Position numbers and translations under genes: made by a program
Assembly (NCBI GenBank): GCA_001560915.1
Contig: CP014214.1
Coordinates: 1,550,001-1,614,000, forward strand
Source: a methanogenic archaeon ISO4-H5
Lineage (GTDB): Archaea > Thermoplasmatota > Thermoplasmata > Methanomassiliicoccales > Methanomethylophilaceae
DNA: 64,000 nt
Reading direction: 5' to 3'
Notes under the pieces: generated by a model
Databases searched by the model: none
Seen by the model: the letters and a program-made list of their open reading frames with translations, nothing else
What the model was told of the DNA's origin: nothing
In this document: piece by piece, positions 34,987-44,726 of the stretch
Numbering within the stretch: position 1 is the stretch's first letter
How the letters are laid out: each line of letters opens with the position of its first letter

Positions 34987-35547
34987 ATGTATGATGATCT
35001 GGTGGAAAGCCTGGAATCCTCGCCCGTGGTAATGAAGAACGGATACCCCTACTTCGTCCACCCGCTCACCGACGGCGTCCCCCATATGGATCCCAAGGTC
35101 CTGAAGGAGGTCCTCGCGTGGATGTACGAGGTCTGCGACTTCGACTGCGATTACCTCGTTGCACCTGAGGCCATGGGCATACCGCTGGCAGTTCCCATAT
35201 CTCTTGAGAAGGGCATCCCCTACACCGTCGTCAGGAAGAAGATCTACGGGCTCCCCGGAGAGGTGGTCTTCGACCAGAAGACTGGATACTCAGGGAACAG
35301 GATGAGTCTCAACGGCCTGAAGAAAGGGGACAGGGTCGTAATCATCGACGATGTCATCAGTACCGGAGGGACGCTGGTGGCATTGATCGAGGCAATCAGA
35401 TCCACCGGTGCTGAAATCACGGATATCCTCATTCCGGTCGAGAAGAACGACGGTAAGGACCTGGTTCTCGAAAAGACCGGCCTCAAGGTCAAGACCCTGG
35501 TGAAGGTCTCGGTGACGGACGGTAAGGTCCGGTGCAGTATCTGCTAA
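34987..35547 (+). CDS. hpt: Archaeal HGPRTase-like phosphoribosyltransferase
   Basis: A 186-residue type I phosphoribosyltransferase, probably for hypoxanthine/guanine salvage. The family pattern is YFVHPLTDGVPHMDP, YLVAPEAMGIPLAVPIS, RKKIYGLPGEV and the PRPP loop VVIIDDVISTGGTL. It closely follows the archaeal Hpt type, as opposed to adenine PRTase. A TATA-like CGCTTATCC lies about 27 bases before the ATG. Confidence 0.88.
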   Translation: MYDDLVESLESSPVVMKNGYPYFVHPLTDGVPHMDPKVLKEVLAWMYEVCDFDCDYLVAPEAMGIPLAVPISLEKGIPYTVVRKKIYGLPGEVVFDQKTGYSGNRMSLNGLKKGDRVVIIDDVISTGGTLVALIEAIRSTGAEITDILIPVEKNDGKDLVLEKTGLKVKTLVKVSVTDGKVRCSIC

Positions 35548-35591
35548 CTGTAATACTCCCTTCTTAAAAGGTCCAAACCGTGGACTCCGCG

Positions 35592-36851
35592 ATGGGTCCG
35601 GAAATCATCGCATTAGTCCTGGCCGCAGGTATCATCGGCGCCGCCATCGGTACGTTCACCGGGATCGTTCCCGGCATACACGTCAACACCGCTGCGACCG
35701 TTCTCCTAGGTTCATATCCCCTGATGGAGGAGGTCGTATCAGACTTCTGCGACCCCTCTTTCACACCGATCCTGATATCCTGCTGCATCATGTCCGCAGC
35801 GACGGTCCACTCGTTCGTTGACTTCGTTCCCTCGGTGTTCATCGGCGCTCCGGACCCTGACGATTCCCTCACTGTCCTCCCCGGTCACAGACTTCTCTCG
35901 GAGGGCAGGGGTATGGCTGCAGTCAGGGCTGCGGCGATAGGCAGCGCGGTGGGTTCCGTAGCTGCACTGGCACTGTCGATTCCGCTGCAATGGCTGATGC
36001 TCCGCGGAGGTTCGGAGATCATCGACTGCTTCACCTTTGGAGTGGTGACCGTGACCATCCTGGTGATAATCCTCGTGTCCTCCGACAGGCTGATCACGGC
36101 CGCGATGCTCCTTCTCACCGGGTTCATGGGAATAGCGATTAACTCAGAAATCATCCCTGTGATTGGCATCATGGAAGGGGGCACACTCCTCTTCCCGCTC
36201 CTTACGGGACTCTTCGGACTCCCTCCTCTTCTGGATAATGCGGCCGGCGGGAGGATCCCCGCCCAATACGATGAGGGCAATGACCCAGTAGGTCCGATGC
36301 CCGGGATCAAAGGTGTTGCCACGGGCATACTTGCGGGATGGTTTCCCGGCATAACCGCCACAGCGGGGGCCACTCTGGCCTCTGCTGTCACCCGCGAGAA
36401 CGATCCCGCCAGATTCATATCCATGACCGCCAGCATAGGGACCGTCACCTCGGTGTTCTCACTGGTGACGCTGTCCGTCTCCGGAAGCGGAAGGTCGGGA
36501 CCGTCGATGGCCGTCAAACAGGTCATCGGGGATTCGCTCGGCGGATTCTGTTCCGAGGCATTCGTCCTGATCTTGCTCAGCATGGCCCTCGCCACTCTGC
36601 TGGGATATGTATCCACCATCGGTGCGGGAAAGCTCATGGTCAGGATATCCGACAGAATCTCCCCCGTAGCGATGGGGGATGCGGTGCTGGGACTCATCGT
36701 GATATTGGTCCTGCTCTTCACGGGGCCGTTCGGACTCGCTGTCCTGGTGGTATCGGCTGCGGTGGGGCGCATACCTCCGGCACTCGGAGTCAGCAGAGTA
36801 TGCCTGACAGGATGTCTGATGCTCCCGGTGGTTCTCAATGTATTTTTGTGA
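35592..36851 (+). CDS. TctA-family (DUF112) membrane protein
   Basis: About 419 residues with roughly ten membrane segments and the TctA signature TFTGIVPGIHVNTAATVLLG, mirrored by GWFPGITATAGATLASAV in the second half. Bacterial TctA works with TctB and TctC in citrate uptake; archaeal members stand alone, as here, and their substrate is unknown. TTCTTAAAAG at about 35561-35570 supports a start at the ATG 35592, in preference to the in-frame GTG at 35580. Confidence 0.8.
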   Translation: MGPEIIALVLAAGIIGAAIGTFTGIVPGIHVNTAATVLLGSYPLMEEVVSDFCDPSFTPILISCCIMSAATVHSFVDFVPSVFIGAPDPDDSLTVLPGHRLLSEGRGMAAVRAAAIGSAVGSVAALALSIPLQWLMLRGGSEIIDCFTFGVVTVTILVIILVSSDRLITAAMLLLTGFMGIAINSEIIPVIGIMEGGTLLFPLLTGLFGLPPLLDNAAGGRIPAQYDEGNDPVGPMPGIKGVATGILAGWFPGITATAGATLASAVTRENDPARFISMTASIGTVTSVFSLVTLSVSGSGRSGPSMAVKQVIGDSLGGFCSEAFVLILLSMALATLLGYVSTIGAGKLMVRISDRISPVAMGDAVLGLIVILVLLFTGPFGLAVLVVSAAVGRIPPALGVSRVCLTGCLMLPVVLNVFL

Positions 36852-36884
36852 AATGCTAAATACATCCAGTCCATAGAAAACGGT

Positions 36885-38282
36885 ATGAACGAGCTGCTTG
36901 ACAGGAAACATACCGGTATGTTACTGGCAGTGGTCTTCTTTGCCACATTCATGGACGGAGTAGATGGCAGTATCGTCAACGTCGCCCTCCCCGACATAGG
37001 CAGTTCGTTCGGTGTCGATACGGGAACCGTATCATGGGTGTCCATCACCTACATGATGATCCTGGCAGGCACCCTCGTGGCTTTCGCCAGGATAGCCGCC
37101 GACAAAGGTATCAGACTGATCATGGCGCTCGGACTGTTCATCTTCACGGTCAGTTCCTTCGTCTGCGGCATATCGGTCTCTTTCCCCATGCTCATCGCGG
37201 CCAGGGCCGTTCAGGCGGTGGGAGCGGGCATGATGGCCGCTGCCGGTCCCATGTGCTGCGTGGTCCACCTCCCCCCGGAGAAACTGGCCTTCGGACTTTC
37301 CATCGTGACCATCGGGGCCTCGGTAGGATTCGCCATCGGCCCCGCACTGGGCGGAGCCATCGTGAACTTCGCTGATTGGGAATGGATCTTCCTGATAAAC
37401 ATCCCGCTGGGAGCGATTGCCATCCCGCTCATGCTCAAGGCCGTGCCCAAGAGCATCGAACCCGCCAGGAAATCCACTCTGGACCATACGGGGGCCATTC
37501 TCCTGCTGGTGGCCATCGTCCTCATCACGTTCTCGATCGAGACCCTCTCCCATTCGGATATGAGAAGGTACTCCGTGATCGCGGCGGCGGTGGGACTGTG
37601 CGTCCTGTTCGCATTCATATATGTGGAGAAACACCGCGAGAATCCCCTGCTGAAACTGTCCATGTTCAGACGCTGGGACTTCTCGCTGATCTTCACAACC
37701 CTGATGGAGATCAACATGGTCTTCATGGGCATCCTCTATCTGGTCCCCTTCTACGCGGAGATCTGCCTGGGGATGTCCTCGCTCACCACCGGACTGTTCC
37801 TTCTGTCCTCACCGCTCCTCACCGCCATCCTCGGCATGCCCATAGCAAGGATGTCCGACGTAAGAGGCAGGAAGATATTCTGCGTCCTGTCGGGAGTATT
37901 CGCCATGATGGCCTTCGCAATATTCATGTTCGCGTCCGACAACATGCATTGGGTACTGTTCCTTGCCACCATGATCCTTATGGGTCTCTCGTGGGCATGT
38001 GTCGGAGGACCCATGGCCTCTCGTCTGGTGGAACATGCCGGTAACGAACCTGAGATGGCCTCTTCCCTGACCAACGAGGCATATTATATCGGAGGCGCCA
38101 TAGGTACCGCCCTGGCGGCACTTGCATTCACCATAGCATCCGGTACCGACGGAATCGACATCGACTCGGTAACCTCCGCCCAGTTCCTCAGCGGCATAAC
38201 CGCCACCGCTGCGATACTGTTCATTATCTCCCTGACCATCGCGGTGCTGTCATTCATCGTGAAAGATGAAAAGAGATTCTGA
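36885..38282 (+). CDS. MFS transporter of the DHA2 (14-helix) drug exporter type
   Basis: A 465-residue membrane protein with about 14 hydrophobic segments. Motif C-like GASVGFAIGPALGGAIV and the start FMDGVDGSIVNVALPDIG are typical of EmrB/QacA-type proton antiporters. The substrate is unknown. It is close behind the TctA-like gene (33 bases) and convergent with the thioesterase gene. Confidence 0.88.
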   Translation: MNELLDRKHTGMLLAVVFFATFMDGVDGSIVNVALPDIGSSFGVDTGTVSWVSITYMMILAGTLVAFARIAADKGIRLIMALGLFIFTVSSFVCGISVSFPMLIAARAVQAVGAGMMAAAGPMCCVVHLPPEKLAFGLSIVTIGASVGFAIGPALGGAIVNFADWEWIFLINIPLGAIAIPLMLKAVPKSIEPARKSTLDHTGAILLLVAIVLITFSIETLSHSDMRRYSVIAAAVGLCVLFAFIYVEKHRENPLLKLSMFRRWDFSLIFTTLMEINMVFMGILYLVPFYAEICLGMSSLTTGLFLLSSPLLTAILGMPIARMSDVRGRKIFCVLSGVFAMMAFAIFMFASDNMHWVLFLATMILMGLSWACVGGPMASRLVEHAGNEPEMASSLTNEAYYIGGAIGTALAALAFTIASGTDGIDIDSVTSAQFLSGITATAAILFIISLTIAVLSFIVKDEKRF

Positions 38283-38284
38283 GC

Positions 38285-38704
38285 TCAGCGGAGCTTCGCA
38301 TCGGCCCTGGCCATGAACTTGTCAGAATGGACGATGAAGCGCTCGTGGAATCCTGTACCTACATCGCCGAAGGCATCGGTGACCGATACTGCGAATCTGA
38401 TACGGGCCCTGTCCACTTCGGTTATGGTGACCCTGCATAAGACCTCGGACCCTACCGGAGAAGCGGATACATGCCTGATGTCCACCAGGGTTCCCACGGT
38501 GGTGTCCCCCTCGGAAAGATACGGTGCCACAGCGGCCGAGGCCGCCTCCTCCACCAGGAGGATCATCCTGGGCGTCGCGAGTACAGGAAGTGTGCCGCTC
38601 CCCCATGAGAGTGCTGTATCCTTTTCTCCGACCGTGAGCTTCTTCTCGAAAACGAGTCCTGGGACTATCATGAATTCCCCATTCTGGAACCGATATTTGG
38701 ACAT
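38285..38704 (-). CDS. FlK-like hotdog thioesterase
   Basis: About 139 residues of the fluoroacetyl-CoA thioesterase/FlK-like hotdog family. The catalytic set appears present: T in LATPRMILLVEEAA, E in the same helix and H in GTLVDIRHVSAS. The natural substrate is probably an acyl-CoA; the FlK name does not imply fluoroacetate. The ATG at 38704 begins the conserved region; a longer start is possible at 38740. It is divergent from the large helicase gene. Confidence 0.75.
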   Translation of the reverse strand: MSKYRFQNGEFMIVPGLVFEKKLTVGEKDTALSWGSGTLPVLATPRMILLVEEAASAAVAPYLSEGDTTVGTLVDIRHVSASPVGSEVLCRVTITEVDRARIRFAVSVTDAFGDVGTGFHERFIVHSDKFMARADAKLR

Positions 38705-38778
38705 TGGGGAACTCCTGCAACATCCAATCCACGGAACCAATTTATTAGGGAATAAACATACCCTCCGCGGATGGGACC

Positions 38779-41700
38779 ATGAGCTTGGAGAACGAATTAT
38801 TCCACGAGCTGTTATTGAAGAGGGATGACCTCAGAAAAAAGAATGCGAATGCCAGCGGAAGGGAGCCGCCCATATGCAGCGACGCCGCCCTTCAGGAGAT
38901 GGCACAGCGTGTACCGACCAAGCTTGAGGATTTCAAAGCCATCGAGGGAATCGGCGACCGTTTCGTGGAACAATACGGACCCGCTTTCCTGGCAATCACC
39001 AAGAAATATGCGGTTACTGCCGCCAAGGGTTCCGCCATCGACCGCCGTCTGGCCCAGACCCTGAGGGAACTGCAGAAGAAGCTCGTCAACATCAGCAAGG
39101 CGAACCGTCTCCTCTTCCAGCCCAAGACCAGCAAGAAGTATTCCTTCGACCCCTGCGTCACCGGCAAGGGCACCGAGGCCCTGGGTCTCATATTCGGAAA
39201 CAAGAGGGTCGTCAATCTGTGCGACTCCAAATCCAAAGAGGACGCCAAGGCATTCAAACGCGTCAACGAGATCATCAGGGAGGTCAGCCGCGACCAGAGG
39301 GAGAAGGGAGCCTTCGACCTCTATCTGGCCTATCCCTTCGTAGAAGGACGCCTGGTCGGCGACGACGATTTCCCCATCCGCGCCCCGCTCGCCCTCTTCC
39401 CCGTGACCCTCGAGAAGGAAGGTACGGCCATCAAGCTCAGGATGGACGACTCCAGGGATGCGGTATTCAACAACACCCTCCTGCTCGCGGCCATGAAGAT
39501 CGGAGGCAGGAACCGTCCCCTGCCCGACAATGTCATCGAGACCTACGACGAGAAGAACTTCATCAACGACCTCAAACAGTTCTACGAGAGCGAGGGAATG
39601 CATCTCGTATTCCCCTCCAAGAAATCCGTTACCGAATTCGTCGAATACAAGGTAGCCGAGTTCCCCGACTATGCCCCCGGGGACCTGCATGTGGTCCACA
39701 ACATCGTGGTCGGGAAATATCCCTCCTACTCCAGCTTCATCCAGAGGGACTTCGACACCCTCCTCTCCGGCAAGGAGATCAACAACAGCCTCGCCGACCT
39801 CATCAAGGACCTCAACAACGAGGATTTCTACTCCGACTACCCCATGCCCCTGTCCGACGAGGACATGAAGTCCCAGGGAGTCATGGCATCGGAGAAGGAC
39901 CTCTATTACATCAACTCGCTCAACAGCGCCCAGGAGAACATCCTGACCGCCATCCAGAAGAAGGACGAACTCGTCGTCCAGGGACCTCCCGGCACCGGTA
40001 AGTCGCAGGTCATCACCGGGCTCATCTCCGCCGCGGTCGCCACCGGCAAGACCGTGCTGATGGTCTCGGAAAAGAAAACGGCACTGGATGTCGTGTACTC
40101 GAGGATGGGTACACTTTCGAAGTTCTGCATGCAGATCGACGACACCGCCGACAAGGACAGCTTCTACAAGCAGCTGTCCACCATGCTCAGCATCCAGCCC
40201 GTGGCCAACAGCGTCAGCCTGGATGCCATATCCGCGGAGATCGACCGCGACATCGGAAAACTCACGCACATCGCATCGGAGGTCTACGACGAAGGCGACT
40301 TCGGGGTCCCTGCCTGCAGCCTGTACGCCATGGACAGGTGGCTGGACCTCAGCGACAAGGTGCAGTACGAGACATACAAGCGTTACAAGGACAACGTCGC
40401 CGCCTCCCTCACCCGCACCGACTTCTCGACGATCAAGGACCTGCACATGAAGTTCGCCAACCCCTCGCTTATCAACAACATCCGCGACTACGAGAACGTC
40501 CTCGACAAATCCCCATGGATGGCCTTCATGAAATCGGACCTCAGCAGCTACGAGCTCAGCGAGATGAAAGCTGACCTGGAGAGGCTAGATGCCGAGGTCA
40601 GGGACCTCAACAGCAAGGGATTCATCTCCAGGCTCTTCTCCAAGGGAAAGGTCACCCGCGACGCCACCGACCTTGCCAACAAATACTTCACCAACTTCAG
40701 CAACAAGACCATCGAGGAGATCAAGAACGACCCGGTCTCCCTCATCGACACCGTTGACGATTACGACGTGTTCTGCGCCAGGTCCACCGTGTACCGCGGC
40801 CTGACCGACCTGGAGAAAGAGTACGGCAGAAGCGTCCTGGACCTCAGCAAGGTGACCAAGAGCTCGGACGCCACCACCAACGACGAGATCTACAGGTTCA
40901 TCCTCAACGACCACCTGCAGAGGTTCGATGCCTCCCACAAGGACATCCTCCAGGAGCTCCACGACTTCGACAGCATCATCAGCAACATCGACCGCAACAT
41001 GGAACAGAAGCGCGCCATGACCCGCAGGCTGATGGAGGGCATCCTCAGCAACGACCTCAGGTATATCACCGAATCCAAGAGGAGGGGCGACATAGCCAGG
41101 ATCGTCGAGAACAAGAGGAAGTGGAGCCTCAACAAGTTCATCAACCGTTACGGATTCGAACTGTTCAAGGGAATCCGCGTATGGCTGCTCACCCCCGAGG
41201 TCGTATCCGACATCATCCCCATGGAGATGGGTCTGTTCGACCTGCTTATCTTCGACGAGGCTTCGCAGATGTACGTCGAGAAGGGTATCCCCTCCATCTA
41301 CCGTGCCAAGAAGGTCGTCATCGCCGGTGACCACAAACAGCTGAGGCCTTCCAGCCTCGGTACCGGAAGGGTCACCTACGACGAGGACGAGGATGACGAG
41401 GAGGAGATGATGAACGGCGCCCTCGAGGAGGAGAGCCTCCTGGATCTCGCCCGTGCAAGGTACGACAGCATCCTGCTCAACTTCCATTACAGGTCCCGTT
41501 ACGAGGAGCTCATCGCCTTCTCCAACTATGCGTTCTACGGCGGCAAGCTGTATGTGTCGCCCAACATCGTCCAGCCCGAGAGGCCTCCCATCGAGGTCAT
41601 AAAAGTGGACGGTACCTGGGTCGACAGGCACAACGAGGCCGAAGCCGACAAGGTCGTGGAGCTCCTCAGGGAGTTCTTCCTGACCAGGCAGAACCGCGAG

Positions 41701-42519
41701 ACCGTCGGTATCATCACCTTCAACGTGTCGCAGCGCGACCTGGTCTACGACAGGATCGAGGAGTACGCCGCCACCGACCCCGCATTCGCCACCGCAGTCT
41801 CGGAGGAGATGAAGCGTTTCGACAACGGAGAGGATGTCGGTCTCTTCGTGAAGAACATCGAGTCCGTGCAGGGTGACGAGAGGGATGTCATCATCTTCTC
41901 CGTGGCCTACGCCAAGAACGAGGACGGCAAGCTCATGCAGAGGTTCGGATGGCTCAACATGCGCGGAGGGGAGAACAGGCTCAACGTCGCCATCTCCCGT
42001 GCCAAGAAGAAGATCTTCATCGTCGATTCCATCGAACCCGAGGACCTCCAGGTCGACGGCCTCAAGAGCGACGGCCCCAGGATCCTCAAGAAATATCTCC
42101 AGTACGCCAAGGCCGTCAGCGACGGAAACACCCCGCTGGCACATTCCATCCTGCAGAGCTTCATCCCCTCCAGGGACGAGTATGCAGACGAGATCGGCAG
42201 CGAGACCCCTGTCATGAACAGGGTGTACACTGCTCTGGTCAGGAAGGGATACACCGTCGAGAAGAACATCGGTATCGGCGGATACACCATCGATCTGGCG
42301 GTCAAGCAGGACAATAGGTTCATCCTAGGTATCGAATGCGACAGCCACATCTACTCGCTCTCGAAGGACACCAGGGAGAGGGATTACCACCGCCAGAAAT
42401 ACCTCGAATCAAGGGGATGGCACATCCACAGGGTATGGACCCCGGGTATGTACAAGAACCCCGAGGCGGAGATCTCCAAGATCGTCACGGCCATCGAGCA
42501 TGCGGAATTGGCTCCCTGA
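38779..42519 (+). CDS. Giant SF1 helicase: HRDC, DUF4011, helicase and C-terminal nuclease
   Basis: A 1246-residue protein. In order: an HRDC-like domain (residues about 25-75, CSDAALQEMAQRVPTKLEDF then GIGDRFVEQYG); a DUF4011-type segment with QKKLVNISKANRLLF; Walker A VVQGPPGTGKSQVI near residue 408; Walker B LIFDEASQMYVEKG; GDHKQLRPSSLG; SVQGDERDVIIFS; NVAISRAKKKIF. The end (residues about 1140-1240) is a Vsr/MTES_1575-like nuclease with IDLAVKQDNRFILGIECD and RDYHRQKYLESRGWHIHRVW. Proteins of this layout often occur in defence or repair contexts, but here it stands alone among ordinary genes. All helicase motifs look intact. Confidence 0.9.
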   Translation: MSLENELFHELLLKRDDLRKKNANASGREPPICSDAALQEMAQRVPTKLEDFKAIEGIGDRFVEQYGPAFLAITKKYAVTAAKGSAIDRRLAQTLRELQKKLVNISKANRLLFQPKTSKKYSFDPCVTGKGTEALGLIFGNKRVVNLCDSKSKEDAKAFKRVNEIIREVSRDQREKGAFDLYLAYPFVEGRLVGDDDFPIRAPLALFPVTLEKEGTAIKLRMDDSRDAVFNNTLLLAAMKIGGRNRPLPDNVIETYDEKNFINDLKQFYESEGMHLVFPSKKSVTEFVEYKVAEFPDYAPGDLHVVHNIVVGKYPSYSSFIQRDFDTLLSGKEINNSLADLIKDLNNEDFYSDYPMPLSDEDMKSQGVMASEKDLYYINSLNSAQENILTAIQKKDELVVQGPPGTGKSQVITGLISAAVATGKTVLMVSEKKTALDVVYSRMGTLSKFCMQIDDTADKDSFYKQLSTMLSIQPVANSVSLDAISAEIDRDIGKLTHIASEVYDEGDFGVPACSLYAMDRWLDLSDKVQYETYKRYKDNVAASLTRTDFSTIKDLHMKFANPSLINNIRDYENVLDKSPWMAFMKSDLSSYELSEMKADLERLDAEVRDLNSKGFISRLFSKGKVTRDATDLANKYFTNFSNKTIEEIKNDPVSLIDTVDDYDVFCARSTVYRGLTDLEKEYGRSVLDLSKVTKSSDATTNDEIYRFILNDHLQRFDASHKDILQELHDFDSIISNIDRNMEQKRAMTRRLMEGILSNDLRYITESKRRGDIARIVENKRKWSLNKFINRYGFELFKGIRVWLLTPEVVSDIIPMEMGLFDLLIFDEASQMYVEKGIPSIYRAKKVVIAGDHKQLRPSSLGTGRVTYDEDEDDEEEMMNGALEEESLLDLARARYDSILLNFHYRSRYEELIAFSNYAFYGGKLYVSPNIVQPERPPIEVIKVDGTWVDRHNEAEADKVVELLREFFLTRQNRETVGIITFNVSQRDLVYDRIEEYAATDPAFATAVSEEMKRFDNGEDVGLFVKNIESVQGDERDVIIFSVAYAKNEDGKLMQRFGWLNMRGGENRLNVAISRAKKKIFIVDSIEPEDLQVDGLKSDGPRILKKYLQYAKAVSDGNTPLAHSILQSFIPSRDEYADEIGSETPVMNRVYTALVRKGYTVEKNIGIGGYTIDLAVKQDNRFILGIECDSHIYSLSKDTRERDYHRQKYLESRGWHIHRVWTPGMYKNPEAEISKIVTAIEHAELAP

Positions 42520-42579
42520 CGATCAATCCCTAAGTTTCCAGAAAATGCGGATATACGGGAGCATCCAGCAAATCTGTGG

Positions 42580-42590
42580 ATTATATATCC
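42580..42590 (+). promoter_or_regulatory. TATA box of the nitrogenase-like operon
   Basis: ATTATATATCC is centred 27 bases before the ATG at 42612. It would put the transcription start at that ATG, so the longer in-frame start at 42576 is rejected and the mRNA is probably leaderless. Confidence 0.6.
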
Positions 42591-42611
42591 ATTGATATAT
42601 TTCCCCCATAT

Positions 42612-44726
42612 ATGTACAAGTTGGCGGTCTACGGAAAAGGGGGTATCGGGAAATCATCGATATCGTCCAACCTATCGTATATCCTTTCAACAAGGGGCCT
42701 GAAGGTTCTCCACGTCGGATGCGACCCCAAACACGATAGCACCAGACTGCTCACGGACGGGATCCCCCAGAGTACGTTCATGGAATCCCTTACCGAAAAA
42801 GGGAAGGATGAAGTCATAGCGAAAGGATCTAACGGCATCTACTGTATGGAATGCGGCGGTGCCGAACCGGGTATCGGATGTGCCGGAAAGGGTATGACCG
42901 CTATGTTCAATTATATCTCGGAACACACACCGGAGGATACGCAGGTAAGGGTCTGCGATGTCCTGGGGGATGTCGTGTGCGGAGGTTTCTCCGTGCCCAT
43001 GCGCAGGAACAACGTGGATGGAATCGTAATAATCGCATCCGAGGAGTTCATGTCCATATATGCCGCCAACAACATCCTCAGAGGTATCGCCAACCTCAAC
43101 GGCACGGCCTGCGTCCTCGGGATGGTGATCAACAGCCGCGACCCTGAGGATTCCGCAAGAATCGAATCGTTCGCCAAAGCGGCGGGGATAAGGATCCTCG
43201 GCATCGTTTCCCGCAGCGCCCTCTTCTCCAAAGCGGAATCCAGCGGCAAGACAGTCAGCGAACTGTTCCCAGATTCTCCCTCTTACAGGGAGCTGGCACA
43301 TATAGCGGATATGATCCAGGATGCAATGGCTGGCAGGCTGGAACCTCTGCCTGCCAAACCTCTCTCCGACCGTGCCATGATGCAGATCGCGGCCGGAAAA
43401 GAAGTGACCGATGACGAACCCCCCAAGGTACGAACATCCTGCAGTTTCGACTCCTACGACAGGGAACGCAACGTCGTATACAGCGGGGACTTCGTCATGC
43501 CGGCATGCACCTCCCACGGTGCGTTCGAGATGCTGGCGAACCTGACCGATGCCGCCATGATTCTTCACGGGGCGAACAACTGCGCGTTCCTGGACGAGTA
43601 TGCCTGGAACAGGGAGACCTATTGGGTCAGTTTCAGTTCCGGGAGATCCAGGAAATGCAACATATACTCGACCGGGCTCGATGAGAAGACGGTATTCACC
43701 GGAGACACCGAGATTCTGAAGAAGACCATACATAAGGCGGCCTCCGACGGGTTCCGCTACATCTTCGTAATACCCACATGCACTTCCGAGATCATCGGGA
43801 CCGACATACGCGGCATAGCGGAGAGCGCCGAGGAAGAAGGCGTTACGATCATACCCGTATCCGCGGACAGAAGTTTCCTTTCCAGTAAATTCGGTTCCTA
43901 CACCGGTTCGGTCCTGGCACTGTCCAGCATGATGGATTGGGGCGCCCCCAGAATCCCTGGCACAGTCTCATTCATCGGCATGGATAACTACCCGAAGAGG
44001 GACGAGAACAGCAGGTACATGGATTCCGTCCTGGCGAATTTCGGACTTAGACGCAACGGCGACTTCATCGCAGTAGAGACTGTTGCCGAGCTGATGAAGG
44101 TCCCCACCTCCCAATACCTCATAGCGATGGGACAGACGTTCTTCACCAAGCGCATAATGGATGTGGTTTCGGACCGTCGCGACATCCTGCACCTGGAGTC
44201 GATGGACGGCATGAAAGGGCTGCGCACCTGGTGCGAGACCCTCGGAAAGGTTACCGGCAGACCCGAGGATGCGGAGAGATTCCTCGAAACGGAGGAGAGG
44301 CTCTACCGTTCCGAGATATCCGAGATAAGAAAGAGGACCGAGGGAAGGAAGGCCATCATCTATACAGGTTCCGACACCGACTCCCTTGACTGGTATGTCG
44401 AGGTCCTCGATGATCTCGGAATCGAGGTACTGGCTATAGTCCTCTGGAAGAAGAGATTCGAGGACCGCTCCAGGAAGAAATGCACCTACTCCGGGATCAA
44501 GAGGATGCCTGATGTGGAGCTATGCCATCTCAAAAGTACGGCCGAATCCCTGGGAGCGGACCTGATAATCTCCGGGGATACAAGGGCCGGACGTGCGGGA
44601 ATCCCCTGGTCGGGGATGGCAGTCCCTTACATCGGACGTATCGGTGCGGTACAATGGGCCAAACGCCTCAGCAGGTGCCTCAGCATCAAACCCGGAGAAG
44701 GGTGGAACATGGAGGTCTCCCAATGA
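42612..44726 (+). CDS. Nitrogenase-like fusion: NifH-type reductase joined to NifD-type component
   Basis: A 704-residue protein. Residues 1-255 are a complete NifH/ChlL/CfbC-like ATPase: YGKGGIGKSS at 7-16, and the 4Fe-4S cysteines C90 (EPGIGCAGKG) and C123 (DVLGDVVCGGF). A roughly 30-residue linker leads to a NifD/E/BchN-like part with C299 (PACTSHGAF), C324 (HGANNCAF) and C390 (IPTCTSEIIGTD). The spacings of 25 and 66 match the P-cluster ligand positions of NifD. STGLDEKTVFTGDTEILKKTI-type sequence confirms the family. NifH-type reductases are normally separate homodimers, so the fusion is unusual. The role is inferred: reduction of a tetrapyrrole, given the chelatase in the operon. An atypical CfbC-CfbD for F430 is the main alternative. 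Confidence 0.9.
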   Translation: MYKLAVYGKGGIGKSSISSNLSYILSTRGLKVLHVGCDPKHDSTRLLTDGIPQSTFMESLTEKGKDEVIAKGSNGIYCMECGGAEPGIGCAGKGMTAMFNYISEHTPEDTQVRVCDVLGDVVCGGFSVPMRRNNVDGIVIIASEEFMSIYAANNILRGIANLNGTACVLGMVINSRDPEDSARIESFAKAAGIRILGIVSRSALFSKAESSGKTVSELFPDSPSYRELAHIADMIQDAMAGRLEPLPAKPLSDRAMMQIAAGKEVTDDEPPKVRTSCSFDSYDRERNVVYSGDFVMPACTSHGAFEMLANLTDAAMILHGANNCAFLDEYAWNRETYWVSFSSGRSRKCNIYSTGLDEKTVFTGDTEILKKTIHKAASDGFRYIFVIPTCTSEIIGTDIRGIAESAEEEGVTIIPVSADRSFLSSKFGSYTGSVLALSSMMDWGAPRIPGTVSFIGMDNYPKRDENSRYMDSVLANFGLRRNGDFIAVETVAELMKVPTSQYLIAMGQTFFTKRIMDVVSDRRDILHLESMDGMKGLRTWCETLGKVTGRPEDAERFLETEERLYRSEISEIRKRTEGRKAIIYTGSDTDSLDWYVEVLDDLGIEVLAIVLWKKRFEDRSRKKCTYSGIKRMPDVELCHLKSTAESLGADLIISGDTRAGRAGIPWSGMAVPYIGRIGAVQWAKRLSRCLSIKPGEGWNMEVSQ

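Noticed and set aside
38812-42144. Two long minus-strand frames opposite the helicase gene
   Set aside because: Mirror frames of a certain 1246-residue gene; composition is typical of antisense translation.
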